From: Agromyces atrinae
Lineage (GTDB): Bacteria > Actinomycetota > Actinomycetes > Actinomycetales > Microbacteriaceae
NCBI RefSeq assembly: GCF_013407835.1
Contig: NZ_JACCBI010000001.1
Coordinates: 1,178,001-1,242,000 of the forward strand
Direction of reading: 5' to 3'
DNA length: 64,000 bases
The translations under genes were made by a program, and so were the position numbers. Position 1 is the first letter of the stretch; every line of letters starts with the position of its first letter. Positions 45,506 to 53,410 of the stretch are shown here, one piece after another. Below the pieces are notes generated by a model. The model did not search any database, was not told where the DNA came from, and saw only the letters and a list, made by a program, of their open reading frames with translations.

Positions 45506-46834
45506 GTGGCCGTCTCGGGCTGGTTCGTCCTCCTCATCACCGTCGGTCTCGTACCCCTCGTCGCCGGCGGTGCCGATCAGGCGAGCGCATGGTGGATCGC
45601 GGCGGGATGGATCGCGGCGTGCATCGCACTCGGCATCATCGACCTGTCTCTCGCGGCATCGCCGCGCCAGGTCACCGTCGAGCGGCGCCTTCCGGCGCGC
45701 GTGCGACTCGGCGAATCGATCGAGTCCGAGCTGTTCCTGACGAACTCCGGTGCACGACGCATGCGCGCACTCGTGCGAGACGCGTGGCAGCCGTCCGCGG
45801 GCATCGACCGGCGCGGCCGTCGCCGCGTCGACCTTCCGCCCGGCGAGCGCCGGGTGCTGTCCTTCTCCCTCACTCCCGCCCGTCGCGGAGAGCGACGCGT
45901 GGCCGTCGTCGCCGTGCGATCGTGGGGGCCGCTCCGCCTGTGGGCGCGTCAGGCCGACCTCTCGGCTCCGGGCCGAATCCGCGTCCTCCCGCCCTTCCTC
46001 GCCCGCAAACACCTTCCCTCACGGCTCGCGCGCCTCCGGGAGCTCGAAGGCCGGACCCCGGTCATGGTGCGCGGCAACGGGACCGAGTTCGACTCGATCC
46101 GCGAGTACGTGCGCGGCGACGACGTGCGCTCGATCGACTGGCGGGCGACGGCGCGAGCCGCCGACCCGACGGGCGGTCAGCGCCTCATGGTCCGTACCTG
46201 GCGGCCCGAACGCGACCGTCGCATCGTCATCATCACCGACACCGCGCGCTCGTCCGCCGCGCGGATCGCCGACGAGCCGCGTCTCGACACGTCGTTCGAG
46301 GCGAGCCTCCTGCTCGCGGCCCTCGCCTCGCACGCGGGCGACCGCGTCGACTTCCTCGCGTGGGATCGCCGCGTGCGCGGGCGGGTCTCCGGCTCGAACG
46401 GGCCGGAACTGCTCAGCCGTCTCGTCGACACCATGGCGTCGATCGAGTCGGAGATCATCGAGCCCGACTGGTCGAGCGTGCCCGCCCAGGTGCGCTCGAT
46501 CACGAGCCGTCATGCGCTCGTGATCGTGCTGACGAGCATCGACTCCCCCGGCGCCACGCGCAGCCTCCTCGCCATGCTGCCGCAGCTGACCGCTCGACAC
46601 ACGGTCATCGTCGCCTCGGTCACCGACCCCTCGCTCGACACCGCCGTACGCGATCTGAGCGACCGCGAGTCGACCTATCTCGCCGCGGCGGCCGAGCGGG
46701 CGTCCCTCGACGTCGAACGCGTCGCCTCGGCCGTGCGTCGTCTCGGCGCGCACGTCGTGACCGCGGCGCCGGCCGACCTGCCGCCCGCGCTCTCCGACCG
46801 CTACCTCGATCTGAAGGCGGCCGGCCTGCTCTGA
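45506..46834 (+). CDS. DUF58 protein (VWA-like), MoxR partner
   Basis: 442 residues from a GTG directly abutting the MoxR stop. Two membrane helices lie in the first 50 residues, followed by a beta-sandwich region (about 55-150) and the DUF58 core with GTEFDSIREYVRGDDVRSIDWRATAR (quoted in parts: GTEFDSIREYVRGDD, VRSIDWRATAR). A VWA-like fold follows, with a modified metal site in RIVIITDTARS rather than the DxSxS of true VWA domains. It is the end of the five-gene cluster. The partner role with MoxR is known as a family feature; the substrate is not. Confidence 0.92.
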   Translation: MAVSGWFVLLITVGLVPLVAGGADQASAWWIAAGWIAACIALGIIDLSLAASPRQVTVERRLPARVRLGESIESELFLTNSGARRMRALVRDAWQPSAGIDRRGRRRVDLPPGERRVLSFSLTPARRGERRVAVVAVRSWGPLRLWARQADLSAPGRIRVLPPFLARKHLPSRLARLRELEGRTPVMVRGNGTEFDSIREYVRGDDVRSIDWRATARAADPTGGQRLMVRTWRPERDRRIVIITDTARSSAARIADEPRLDTSFEASLLLAALASHAGDRVDFLAWDRRVRGRVSGSNGPELLSRLVDTMASIESEIIEPDWSSVPAQVRSITSRHALVIVLTSIDSPGATRSLLAMLPQLTARHTVIVASVTDPSLDTAVRDLSDRESTYLAAAAERASLDVERVASAVRRLGAHVVTAAPADLPPALSDRYLDLKAAGLL

Positions 46835-46960
46835 TCGTCGCCGGGCGTCATCTGATGACACTCGGGCGTCTCGCTCACACGATGACGGAGGAATCCGATA
46901 CCCTCCGAACGACCGCCGAAGCTCGGTGGTTGCTGTGCATCATCTGTGAAAGGACCGACA

Positions 46961-47719
46961 ATGTCAGACTCCGCAGCACCCACACCCGGCCTCGGCGAGA
47001 AGCTCACCGCCGAGATCATCGGAACCTTCATCCTCGTCTTCGGCGTCATCGGAACCGCCCTGTACTCGGCGGGCTTCGCCGGAGGAGACGGCGGCTTCAA
47101 CGTCGGATTCCTCGGAGTCGCCCTCGCGCTCGGCCTCAGCGTGGTCATCGGCGCCTACGCCTTCGGTCCGATCTCGGGCGGCCACTTCAACCCTGCGGTG
47201 ACCATCGGTCTCGCCGTCGCCGGGCGCTTCGCCTGGCGCGACACGATCAGCTACATCCTCGCCCAGCTCGTCGGCGGTGTGCTCGCCTCGACGCTCCTGC
47301 TCGTCATCCTCGCCGCGAGCGACAAGCTCACCGCGACGAGCTTCACGGGAGCATCGACGGGTTACGACGTACTCTCGCCCGACGGGTTCGGACTCGTCTC
47401 CGTGTTCATCGTCGAGGCGCTCACCACGGCGGTCTTCCTCTTCGTCATCCTCGGGGTGACGAGCGTCCGCGCCGCAGCAGGCTTCGCTCCCCTCGCGATC
47501 GGCTTCACCCTCACGGTGCTCGCCCTCATCGCGATCCCGGTGTCGAACGCCTCCTTCAACCCGGCTCGATCAATCGCCACCGCGATCTACGGCGGCCCCG
47601 ACGCGATCGGTCAGGTGTGGCTCTCGATCGTCGCGCCGATCGTGGGCGCCATCATCGCCGCGGCGATCTCACGATTCGTGTTCGACCGCCCGGGGCGCAT
47701 CACCAAGATCGCCCACTAG
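46961..47719 (+). CDS. aqpZ: Aquaporin (MIP family)
   Basis: 252 residues from ATG with GAAAGGA six bases upstream. Six membrane helices and both pore half-helices are present: GGHFNPAVTIG and SNASFNPARSIAT. The residues after the second NPA (Arg) and the overall AqpZ-like pattern (LTAEIIGTFILVFG at the start) suggest a water channel rather than a glycerol facilitator. The gene stands alone with 126 bp upstream, between the DUF58 gene and the SpoIIM/RDD pair, and ends at a strong terminator. Confidence 0.93.
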   Translation: MSDSAAPTPGLGEKLTAEIIGTFILVFGVIGTALYSAGFAGGDGGFNVGFLGVALALGLSVVIGAYAFGPISGGHFNPAVTIGLAVAGRFAWRDTISYILAQLVGGVLASTLLLVILAASDKLTATSFTGASTGYDVLSPDGFGLVSVFIVEALTTAVFLFVILGVTSVRAAAGFAPLAIGFTLTVLALIAIPVSNASFNPARSIATAIYGGPDAIGQVWLSIVAPIVGAIIAAAISRFVFDRPGRITKIAH

Positions 47720-47735
47720 ACGCACGACAGAACCG

Positions 47736-47788
47736 CGGATGCCGCGGGCTTGCCTCACTCCTCGGAGTCGACGAGCCCGCGGCATCCG
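47736..47788. terminator. Bidirectional terminator, 15-bp perfect stem
   Basis: CGGATGCCGCGGGCT (47736-47750) pairs exactly with 47774-47788 across a 23-base loop. It lies between the convergent aqpZ and SpoIIM-like genes and shares the GGATGCCGCG core with the kgd terminator. Confidence 0.8.
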
Positions 47789-47806
47789 TCGTCTCCCGGC
47801 GGGCGC

Positions 47807-48802
47807 TCAGCCCGCGACGATGCGCCGCGAACCCGAGTCGAACTCGACGAGGTCGCCCGACTCGCCCGCACGCACCGCACGGCCGCCGACGATCACCATG
47901 TAGGCGAGGAACGCGAGCAGGGCGATCGCGCCGATGGCGATCTTGAGCTGCCAGGGCAGCGGCGACGGGGTGACGAACCCCTCGATCACGCCCGAGACGA
48001 AGAGCACGATCACGAGACCGATCGCGACGGTGAAGAGCGCGCGACCCTCGGTCGCGAGCGCCTCGCCGCGGGTGCGGGCGCCGGGAGCGACCCACGCCCA
48101 GAAGATTCTGAGACCGGCCGCCGCCGCGACGAACACCGCCGTGAGCTCGAGCAGACCGTGCGGGAGGATGTACTGGAAGAACGTGTCGCCCTCGCCGTAC
48201 GAGAACATGATGCCCGCCGTGAGCCCGACGTTCGCGGCGTTCTGGACGATGATGTACGGCACGAACACCCCGAGGATGCCGAAGGCGATGCACTGCGCGG
48301 CGATCCAGGCGTTGTTCGTCCAGACGAGCCCGGTGAACGCCGCTGCGGGGTTCTCGGAGTAGTAGTTGACGAAGTCCTCGTCGACGAGCTTCTGGAAGTC
48401 GGCGTCCGTGCCGAGGGCCGCGAGCACGCGAGGATCGGCCACGGCCCAGCCGGCGACGAGCGCCGCGATGGCGACGGTCGCGACGGCGACGGCGAGCGTC
48501 AGCCAGCGCACCCGGTACAGGGCCGCCGGCAGCTGCAGGAGGAAGAATCGCGGCATCGCCGCGAGGAGGTTCTCACCCGTGCCCGTGAATCGGAGACGAG
48601 CACGCGACAGGCTCACCGAGAGACTGTCGCCGACGGGTGTCGAGCCCGCGCTCGTCTTGATGATCGAGAGGTCGCTCGCACCCGCCTGATACCGCTCGAT
48701 GAGCTCGTCGGCGCCGGCCCCGTCGAGGGTGCGCTCGCGCGCGAGAACGTCGAGTCGGTCCCACTCGGGGCGTCGGGCTTCGTGGAAGGCGTCGAGATCC
48801 AT
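47807..48802 (-). CDS. Stage II sporulation protein M-like (DUF95) membrane protein
   Basis: 331 residues from ATG at 48802. A helical cytoplasmic N-terminus (about 1-95, DAFHEARRPEWDRLDVLA) precedes five or six membrane helices, with NAANVGLTAGIMFSYGEGD and ILPHGLLELTAVFVAAAAGLRIF (quoted in parts: ILPHGLLELTAVF, VAAAAGLRIF) typical of the SpoIIM/DUF95 family. Non-sporulating actinobacteria carry it with an RDD gene and MoxR/DUF58 genes; the function is unknown. The start is 17 bp from the divergent RDD gene, and TAGTAT lies eight bases upstream, suggesting a near-leaderless mRNA. Confidence 0.9.
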   Translation of the reverse strand: MDLDAFHEARRPEWDRLDVLARERTLDGAGADELIERYQAGASDLSIIKTSAGSTPVGDSLSVSLSRARLRFTGTGENLLAAMPRFFLLQLPAALYRVRWLTLAVAVATVAIAALVAGWAVADPRVLAALGTDADFQKLVDEDFVNYYSENPAAAFTGLVWTNNAWIAAQCIAFGILGVFVPYIIVQNAANVGLTAGIMFSYGEGDTFFQYILPHGLLELTAVFVAAAAGLRIFWAWVAPGARTRGEALATEGRALFTVAIGLVIVLFVSGVIEGFVTPSPLPWQLKIAIGAIALLAFLAYMVIVGGRAVRAGESGDLVEFDSGSRRIVAG

Positions 48803-48810
48803 CTGCTTGA

Positions 48811-48816
48811 ATACTA
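48811..48816 (-). promoter_or_regulatory. -10-like hexamer in a 17-bp divergent gap
   Basis: TAGTAT read on the minus strand (48816-48811) ends eight bases before the SpoIIM-like ATG, which would give a leaderless or near-leaderless transcript. The same hexamer lies six bases before the MFS gene at 5118. The divergent RDD gene starts at 48820, so the two promoters must overlap each other's coding region. Confidence 0.4.
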
Positions 48817-48819
48817 TCC

Positions 48820-49659
48820 ATGGCCGAGACTTCGACGCCCGTCCCCTCCCGCGACGACGATGGCCTCCTCACCGGCGAAGCCGTCTCCCTCGACGTCTCG
48901 TCGGCGAGTGTCTTCCTGCGCGCGGCCGGCGCCCTCATCGATGCCGTCGTCTACGGCGGCTCGCTCATCGTCATCCTGCTGCTCGCCGAGAACTCGTCGC
49001 TCTTCGCCGACGCGGCTCTCGGCCAGGCGCTCGTGACGGCGACCCTCGTCATCTGCCTCGTCATCGCCCCGATGACCGTCGAGACGCTCTCGCGCGGCCG
49101 CTCGCTCGGCAAGCTCGCGATCGGTGCACGGATCGTGCGTGACGACGGCGGCGGCATCCGCCTGCGGCACGCGTTCATCCGCGCGCTCACCGGGGTGCTC
49201 GAGCTCTACATGACGATCGGCGGCATCGCCCTCATCGTGTCGTTCCTAAACCGCCGCGCGAAGCGACTCGGCGATCTCCTCGCGGGAACCTACAGCCAGA
49301 TGGAGCGGGTGAAGCGCCCCGAGCCGTCGCAGATCGCCGTGCCGCGTGAGCTCGAGCAATGGGCGCTGACGGCCGACGTCGCGCGCCTGCCCGACGCCCT
49401 CGCGCGACGTGTCGCCCAGTTCTTCGCGGGAGCGGAGCACCTCGTGCCCGCAAGCCGGTCACGCCTGGCGATCACACTCGCCGCGGACGTCACGCCGTTC
49501 GTCTCGCCCGTGCCGCACGTGCACCCCGAGGCGTTCCTCGCGGGGGTCTCGGCCGTCCGTCGCACGCGTGAAGCGGAGGCCCTGCGGCTCGAGGCGGCGC
49601 GGATGACCGAGCTCGAGCCGTTCCTCACGGCACGTCCGCACGCGCCGGCCGACTCCTGA
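48820..49659 (+). CDS. RDD-family membrane protein
   Basis: 279 residues. After about 25 cytoplasmic residues the RDD domain begins (VFLRAAGALIDAVVYGGSLI), with three or four membrane helices to about residue 150 and the family segments ETLSRGRSLGKLAIGARIVRDDGG (quoted in parts: LSRGRSLGKLAIGARI, VRDDGG) and RRAKRLGDLLAGT. A soluble C-terminal half of about 120 residues of unknown fold follows, longer than the minimal family. It is divergently paired with the SpoIIM-like gene, a usual association. Confidence 0.9.
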   Translation: MAETSTPVPSRDDDGLLTGEAVSLDVSSASVFLRAAGALIDAVVYGGSLIVILLLAENSSLFADAALGQALVTATLVICLVIAPMTVETLSRGRSLGKLAIGARIVRDDGGGIRLRHAFIRALTGVLELYMTIGGIALIVSFLNRRAKRLGDLLAGTYSQMERVKRPEPSQIAVPRELEQWALTADVARLPDALARRVAQFFAGAEHLVPASRSRLAITLAADVTPFVSPVPHVHPEAFLAGVSAVRRTREAEALRLEAARMTELEPFLTARPHAPADS

Positions 49660-49699
49660 GGGGCGGGCGCCGCGCCGTGCGCGACGCCCGACACCTCAG
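49656..49699. terminator. Bidirectional hairpin containing both stop codons
   Basis: CTGAGG (49656-49661) pairs with CCTCAG (49694-49699), and CGGGCG (49664-49669) with CGCCCG (49685-49690), around a GC-rich loop. The RDD stop (49657-49659) and the ahcY stop (49696-49698) both lie in the outer stem, so the convergent genes share one terminator. Confidence 0.6.
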
Positions 49700-51174
49700 T
49701 AGCGGTAGTGGTCGACCTTGTACGGTCCGTCGACCGTGACGCCGATGTAGGCGGCCTGCTCGGGTGAGAGTTCGGTGAGCTCGACGCCGAGCGCGTCGAG
49801 GTGCAGACGCGCGACCTTCTCGTCGAGGTGCTTCGGCAGCACGTAGACGCCCACCGGGTACGCCTCGGGCCGCGTGTACAGCTCGATCTGCGCGAGGACC
49901 TGGTTGGTGAACGAGTTGCTCATGACGAACGACGGGTGGCCCGTCGCGTTGCCGAGGTTCATGAGGCGCCCCTCGGAGAGCACGAGGATCGACCGGCCGG
50001 TCGGCAGGCGCCACTCGTGCACCTGCGGCTTGATCTCGACGCGCTCGGCGCCCTCGAGCGACTCGAGCGCCGCCATGTCGATCTCGTTGTCGAAGTGGCC
50101 GACGTTCGAGACGATCGCGAGGTGCTTCATCGCGAGCATGTGGTCGAGCGTGATGACGTCCTTGTTGCCGGTGCCCGTGACGAAGATGTCGACGTCGCCG
50201 ACGACCGACTCGAGACGCGCGACCTGGAATCCGTCCATCGCGGCCTGGAGCGCGCAGATGGGGTCGACCTCGGTCACGATGACGCGAGCACCCTGGCCGC
50301 GGAGCGCCTCGGCCGCGCCCTTTCCGACGTCGCCGTAGCCGGCGACGAGGGCGACCTTGCCGCCCATGAGCACGTCGGTCGCGCGATTGAGGCCGTCGGG
50401 CAGCGAGTGGCGGATGCCGTACTTGTTGTCGAACTTCGACTTCGTCACCGAGTCGTTGACGTTGATGGCGGGGAAGCGCAGGTCGCCCGCGGCGTGCAGC
50501 TCGTAGAGGCGGTGCACACCGGTGGTCGTCTCTTCGGTGACTCCCCCGATGCCGTCGGCGATCGTCGTCCAGCGGTCGGTCGACGTGGCGAGCGAGCGGC
50601 GCAGCACGTCGAGGATGACGCGGTACTCGGTGCTCGCGTCGGCCGGCGTCTCGGGCACGGCGCCGGCGAGTTCGAACTCCCGGCCCTTGTGGACGAGCAG
50701 GGTGGCATCGCCGCCGTCGTCGAGGATGAGGTTCGGGCCGGTCCAGTCGGCTCCCGCTGCAGCGGCTTCGGCGCTCCAGTCGAAGATCTGCTCGGTGCAC
50801 CACCAGTACTCGTCGAGGGTCTCGCCCTTCCAGGCGAAGACGGGCACGCCGGCCGGTTCGGCGACGGTGCCGGTCGGGCCGACGACGACGGCGGCCGCGG
50901 CCTCGTCCTGCGTCGAGAAGATGTTGCAGCTCGCCCAGCGGACGGTCGCGCCGAGGGCGACGAGGGTCTCGATCAGCACGGCGGTCTGCACAGTCATGTG
51001 CAGGCTGCCCGCGATGCGCGCGCCGGCGAGCGGCTGCGACGGTCCGAACTCGTCGCGGAGGGCCATGAGGCCCGGCATTTCGTTCTCGGCGAGGCGGAGC
51101 TGGTGGCGACCGGCTTCGGCGAGTTCGATGTCGGCGACCTTGAAGGTCACGGTGGGGGTGGTGAGGGTGCTCAT
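49696..51174 (-). CDS. ahcY: Adenosylhomocysteinase
   Basis: 492 residues. The enzyme splits S-adenosylhomocysteine to adenosine and homocysteine with bound NAD+. Visible motifs are [30 protein letters not shown], the substrate-region [16 protein letters not shown], the NAD loop [15 protein letters not shown] and the C-terminal YKVDHYRY that reaches into the neighbouring subunit. The length includes the roughly 40-residue insertion usual for bacterial SAHH. It is 74 bp downstream of manB on the same strand. I see no SAH or SAM riboswitch in that gap. Confidence 0.97.
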   Translation of the reverse strand: MSTLTTPTVTFKVADIELAEAGRHQLRLAENEMPGLMALRDEFGPSQPLAGARIAGSLHMTVQTAVLIETLVALGATVRWASCNIFSTQDEAAAAVVVGPTGTVAEPAGVPVFAWKGETLDEYWWCTEQIFDWSAEAAAAGADWTGPNLILDDGGDATLLVHKGREFELAGAVPETPADASTEYRVILDVLRRSLATSTDRWTTIADGIGGVTEETTTGVHRLYELHAAGDLRFPAINVNDSVTKSKFDNKYGIRHSLPDGLNRATDVLMGGKVALVAGYGDVGKGAAEALRGQGARVIVTEVDPICALQAAMDGFQVARLESVVGDVDIFVTGTGNKDVITLDHMLAMKHLAIVSNVGHFDNEIDMAALESLEGAERVEIKPQVHEWRLPTGRSILVLSEGRLMNLGNATGHPSFVMSNSFTNQVLAQIELYTRPEAYPVGVYVLPKHLDEKVARLHLDALGVELTELSPEQAAYIGVTVDGPYKVDHYRY

Positions 51175-51248
51175 GGTCTCATTCTGTCAGGGCGTGCCGA
51201 GAGATGACGGCTGCGCGGGTGAGCGCAGGCGTCGGAGTACGACGCGGG

Positions 51249-52676
51249 TCAGTTCGTCGCCCGGATGAGACCGAGGGCCTCGTCGCGCAGGCGCTCCATG
51301 GTCTCGCGGTCGCCCGCCTCGACGTTCAGGCGGAGCAGCGGCTCGGTGTTCGACGGACGCACGCTCACCCACCAGAACGGCTCGTCTATCGAGGTGAGCC
51401 CCGTGATGAAGAGCCCGTCGAGCTCGTCGAACTCGCCGCGACCGGCGAAGGCCTCGACGATTCGCGTGTACGCGGCGGGGATGTCGTCGACCGTCGAGTT
51501 GATCTCGCCCGAATCGGAATACGGCGAGAACTCGGCAGCGAAGCTCGAGAGCGGCTCGGACTGCGATCCGAACTCGGCGAGCAGGTGCATCGCCGCGAGC
51601 ATGCCGTTGTCGGCACCCCAGAAGTCGCGGAAGTAGTAGTGCGCCGAGTGCTCGCCGCCGAAGACGGCGCCCGTGGCCTTCATCTCGGCCTTGATGAGCG
51701 AGTGGCCCACCTTGGTGCGCACGGCCGTGGCACCCGCGCCCTCGATCGTCTCGGCGACGATCGACGATGTGATGAGGTTGTGGATGACGGAGATGTCGTC
51801 GTCGCCCGCGGCGCGGACGCGCGCGATCTCGCGGAGTGCGACGATCGCGGCGACGGCCGACGGCCCGACGGGTTCGCCACGCTCGTCGACGACGAAGCAG
51901 CGGTCGGCGTCGCCGTCGAAGGCGAGACCGAGGTCGGCGCCGTGCTCGACGACGGCGCGCTGGAGGTCGACGAGGTTCTCGGGCACGAGGGGGTTGGCCT
52001 CGTGGTTCGGGAAGTTGCCGTCGAGCTCGAAGTAGAGCGGGATGATCGTGAGCGGGAGCGCCGGGAGGCCGGCCGCCTCTTCGAGCACGGCGGGAACGGT
52101 CAGTCCGCCCATGCCGTTGCCGGCGTCGACGACCACGCGGAGCGGACGGATGCCGGAGAGGTCGACGAGTTCGCGGAGGTACGCCGCGTACGAGGCGAGG
52201 ACGTCGAGCTCTCGCACCGTGCCCGGCTGGTCGACCGCGGGGATGCCCGACTCGAGGAACTCGGCGGCGCGATCTCTGATCGAACGCAGGCCGGTGTCGA
52301 ACGAGAGCCCGAGCGCACCCGCGCTCGAGAGCTTCATGCCGTTGTAGGCGGCCGGGTTGTGGCTCGCGGTGAACATGGCGGCGGGCGCATCGAGCGTGCC
52401 CGACGCGAAGTAGCTCTCGTCGGTCGAGCAGAGTCCGATGTCGACGACGTTCGCTCCGCGAGCGGTCGCGCCCCGCGCGAAGGCTGCGGCGAACCCGGGC
52501 GAGGAATCACGCATGTCACGGCCGACGACGACGTCGCCGCCCGCAGCGCCCACTTCGTCGACGAACGCTGCGGCGATCGCCTCGACGACGGTCTCGGTCA
52601 GTTCGGAACCGACGAGACCACGCACGTCGTAGGATTTGACGATGCGCTCGAGCACGCTCGACTCGGTGCGGCTCAT
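51249..52676 (-). CDS. manB: Phosphomannomutase/phosphoglucomutase
   Basis: 475 residues from ATG at 52676, overlapping the DUF3499 stop by 4 bp. It belongs to the alpha-D-phosphohexomutase family: phosphoserine loop TASHNPAAYNGMK, metal loop FDGDADRCFVVD, sugar loop FGGEHSAHYYFRDF and phosphate-binding C-terminal RPSNTEPLLRLNVEA. It interconverts mannose-6-P and mannose-1-P (and probably the glucose phosphates) for GDP-mannose and envelope glycans. Together with manA at 60805 it supplies mannose donors. The position next to DUF3499 and the metallopeptidase-family gene is as in Mycobacterium. Confidence 0.94.
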   Translation of the reverse strand: MSRTESSVLERIVKSYDVRGLVGSELTETVVEAIAAAFVDEVGAAGGDVVVGRDMRDSSPGFAAAFARGATARGANVVDIGLCSTDESYFASGTLDAPAAMFTASHNPAAYNGMKLSSAGALGLSFDTGLRSIRDRAAEFLESGIPAVDQPGTVRELDVLASYAAYLRELVDLSGIRPLRVVVDAGNGMGGLTVPAVLEEAAGLPALPLTIIPLYFELDGNFPNHEANPLVPENLVDLQRAVVEHGADLGLAFDGDADRCFVVDERGEPVGPSAVAAIVALREIARVRAAGDDDISVIHNLITSSIVAETIEGAGATAVRTKVGHSLIKAEMKATGAVFGGEHSAHYYFRDFWGADNGMLAAMHLLAEFGSQSEPLSSFAAEFSPYSDSGEINSTVDDIPAAYTRIVEAFAGRGEFDELDGLFITGLTSIDEPFWWVSVRPSNTEPLLRLNVEAGDRETMERLRDEALGLIRATN

Positions 52677-52891
52677 GCGCTGTGCCCCGCTCCGCGCAGC
52701 ATCGCGTGACGCACGACCTGCCACCCCTGCGGTGCCGAGGTGCGCTCGGCGTGACGCGCGCACAGGTCGTAGCTGTGCGGCTCGGGAGTGATGCTGAGCG
52801 GGCCCAGCACGACCATCGAATCGGCGTAGACGTACGTGAGTGTCGTGACGGCCTCGGTCGTGCACGAGACGCGGGAGCAGGTCCTGTTCAT
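52673..52891 (-). CDS. DUF3499-family zinc-ribbon-like protein
   Basis: 72 residues from ATG at 52891. CSRVSC near the start and YDLCARHAER near residue 43 give three cysteines plus a histidine that could bind a metal. A beta-rich middle, TTLTYVYADSMVVLGPL, is typical of actinobacterial DUF3499 proteins. It occurs beside manB and whiB2 across the phylum and may be a regulatory or structural factor. The function is unknown. It is coupled to manB by an ATGA overlap. Confidence 0.88.
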   Translation of the reverse strand: MNRTCSRVSCTTEAVTTLTYVYADSMVVLGPLSITPEPHSYDLCARHAERTSAPQGWQVVRHAMLRGAGHSA

Positions 52892-52935
52892 ATGCGCCTC
52901 AGAATAGCCGCATCGTGCGACGTTAGGATGACGAC

Positions 52936-53382
52936 ATGCCCCGCTCCCGCCGCGCCACCCCGGAGCCCGCCTCACCGCGTCGTCTCGCCCGGAACCGTCA
53001 CGGCCGCGGACCGCGCTCGTCGATCGTCGGGCCGTATCTGCCGATGCTGCGTTCGCGCATCGACGAGTTCGACGTCAACGTCGCGACGACCGCGGGGTAC
53101 CTCAAGGGTCTGTGGCCCGACGACCTCGACGGCGTCTCGTTCGAGGTCGCGCAAGCGCCCGACGACGCCCTGCACGGCGACCACATCGACCGCTGGCGCG
53201 TTCACCACGACACGCGTCGCATCGTGTTCTTCCGTCTGCCGATCATGCGTTTCTCGCACACGACCGAGGGCGACGAGCTGCGTGAGCGCATGCTCGTCGA
53301 GAGCTGCGTGTACCGCGCGGTGGCCGAACTGCTCGGCAAGGAGCCGTGGGAACTCGCGCCGGATCGTTATCGCCACTGGTGA
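52936..53382 (+). CDS. Metallopeptidase-family protein lacking the HExxH motif
   Basis: 148 residues. A basic tail (about 1-30) precedes a compact domain that matches, by position in the cluster and by pattern, the actinobacterial minimal-gluzincin-like family (Rv3259 position). At the place expected for VHExxHH the sequence reads LVESCVYRAVAELLG, so the zinc ligands are missing and it is probably not an active peptidase. The terminal KEPWELAPDRYRHW is strongly conserved-looking. It is divergent from DUF3499 across 44 bp and convergent with DUF5719. Confidence 0.78.
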   Translation: MPRSRRATPEPASPRRLARNRHGRGPRSSIVGPYLPMLRSRIDEFDVNVATTAGYLKGLWPDDLDGVSFEVAQAPDDALHGDHIDRWRVHHDTRRIVFFRLPIMRFSHTTEGDELRERMLVESCVYRAVAELLGKEPWELAPDRYRHW

Positions 53383-53397
53383 GTGGCACCACTCACC
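53378..53397. terminator. Palindromic terminator spanning the metallopeptidase-family stop codon
   Basis: GGTGAGTGG (53378-53386) and CCACTCACC (53389-53397) are perfect complements with a 2-base centre, and the TGA stop is inside the left arm. It lies between convergent genes 28 bp apart. Confidence 0.65.
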
Positions 53398-53410
53398 GCG
53401 AACGCGCGCC

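Noticed and set aside
51175..51248. SAH or SAM riboswitch in front of ahcY
   Set aside because: The 74-bp gap holds only a weak 6-bp hairpin (51211-51228), and none of the conserved riboswitch core sequences is visible.
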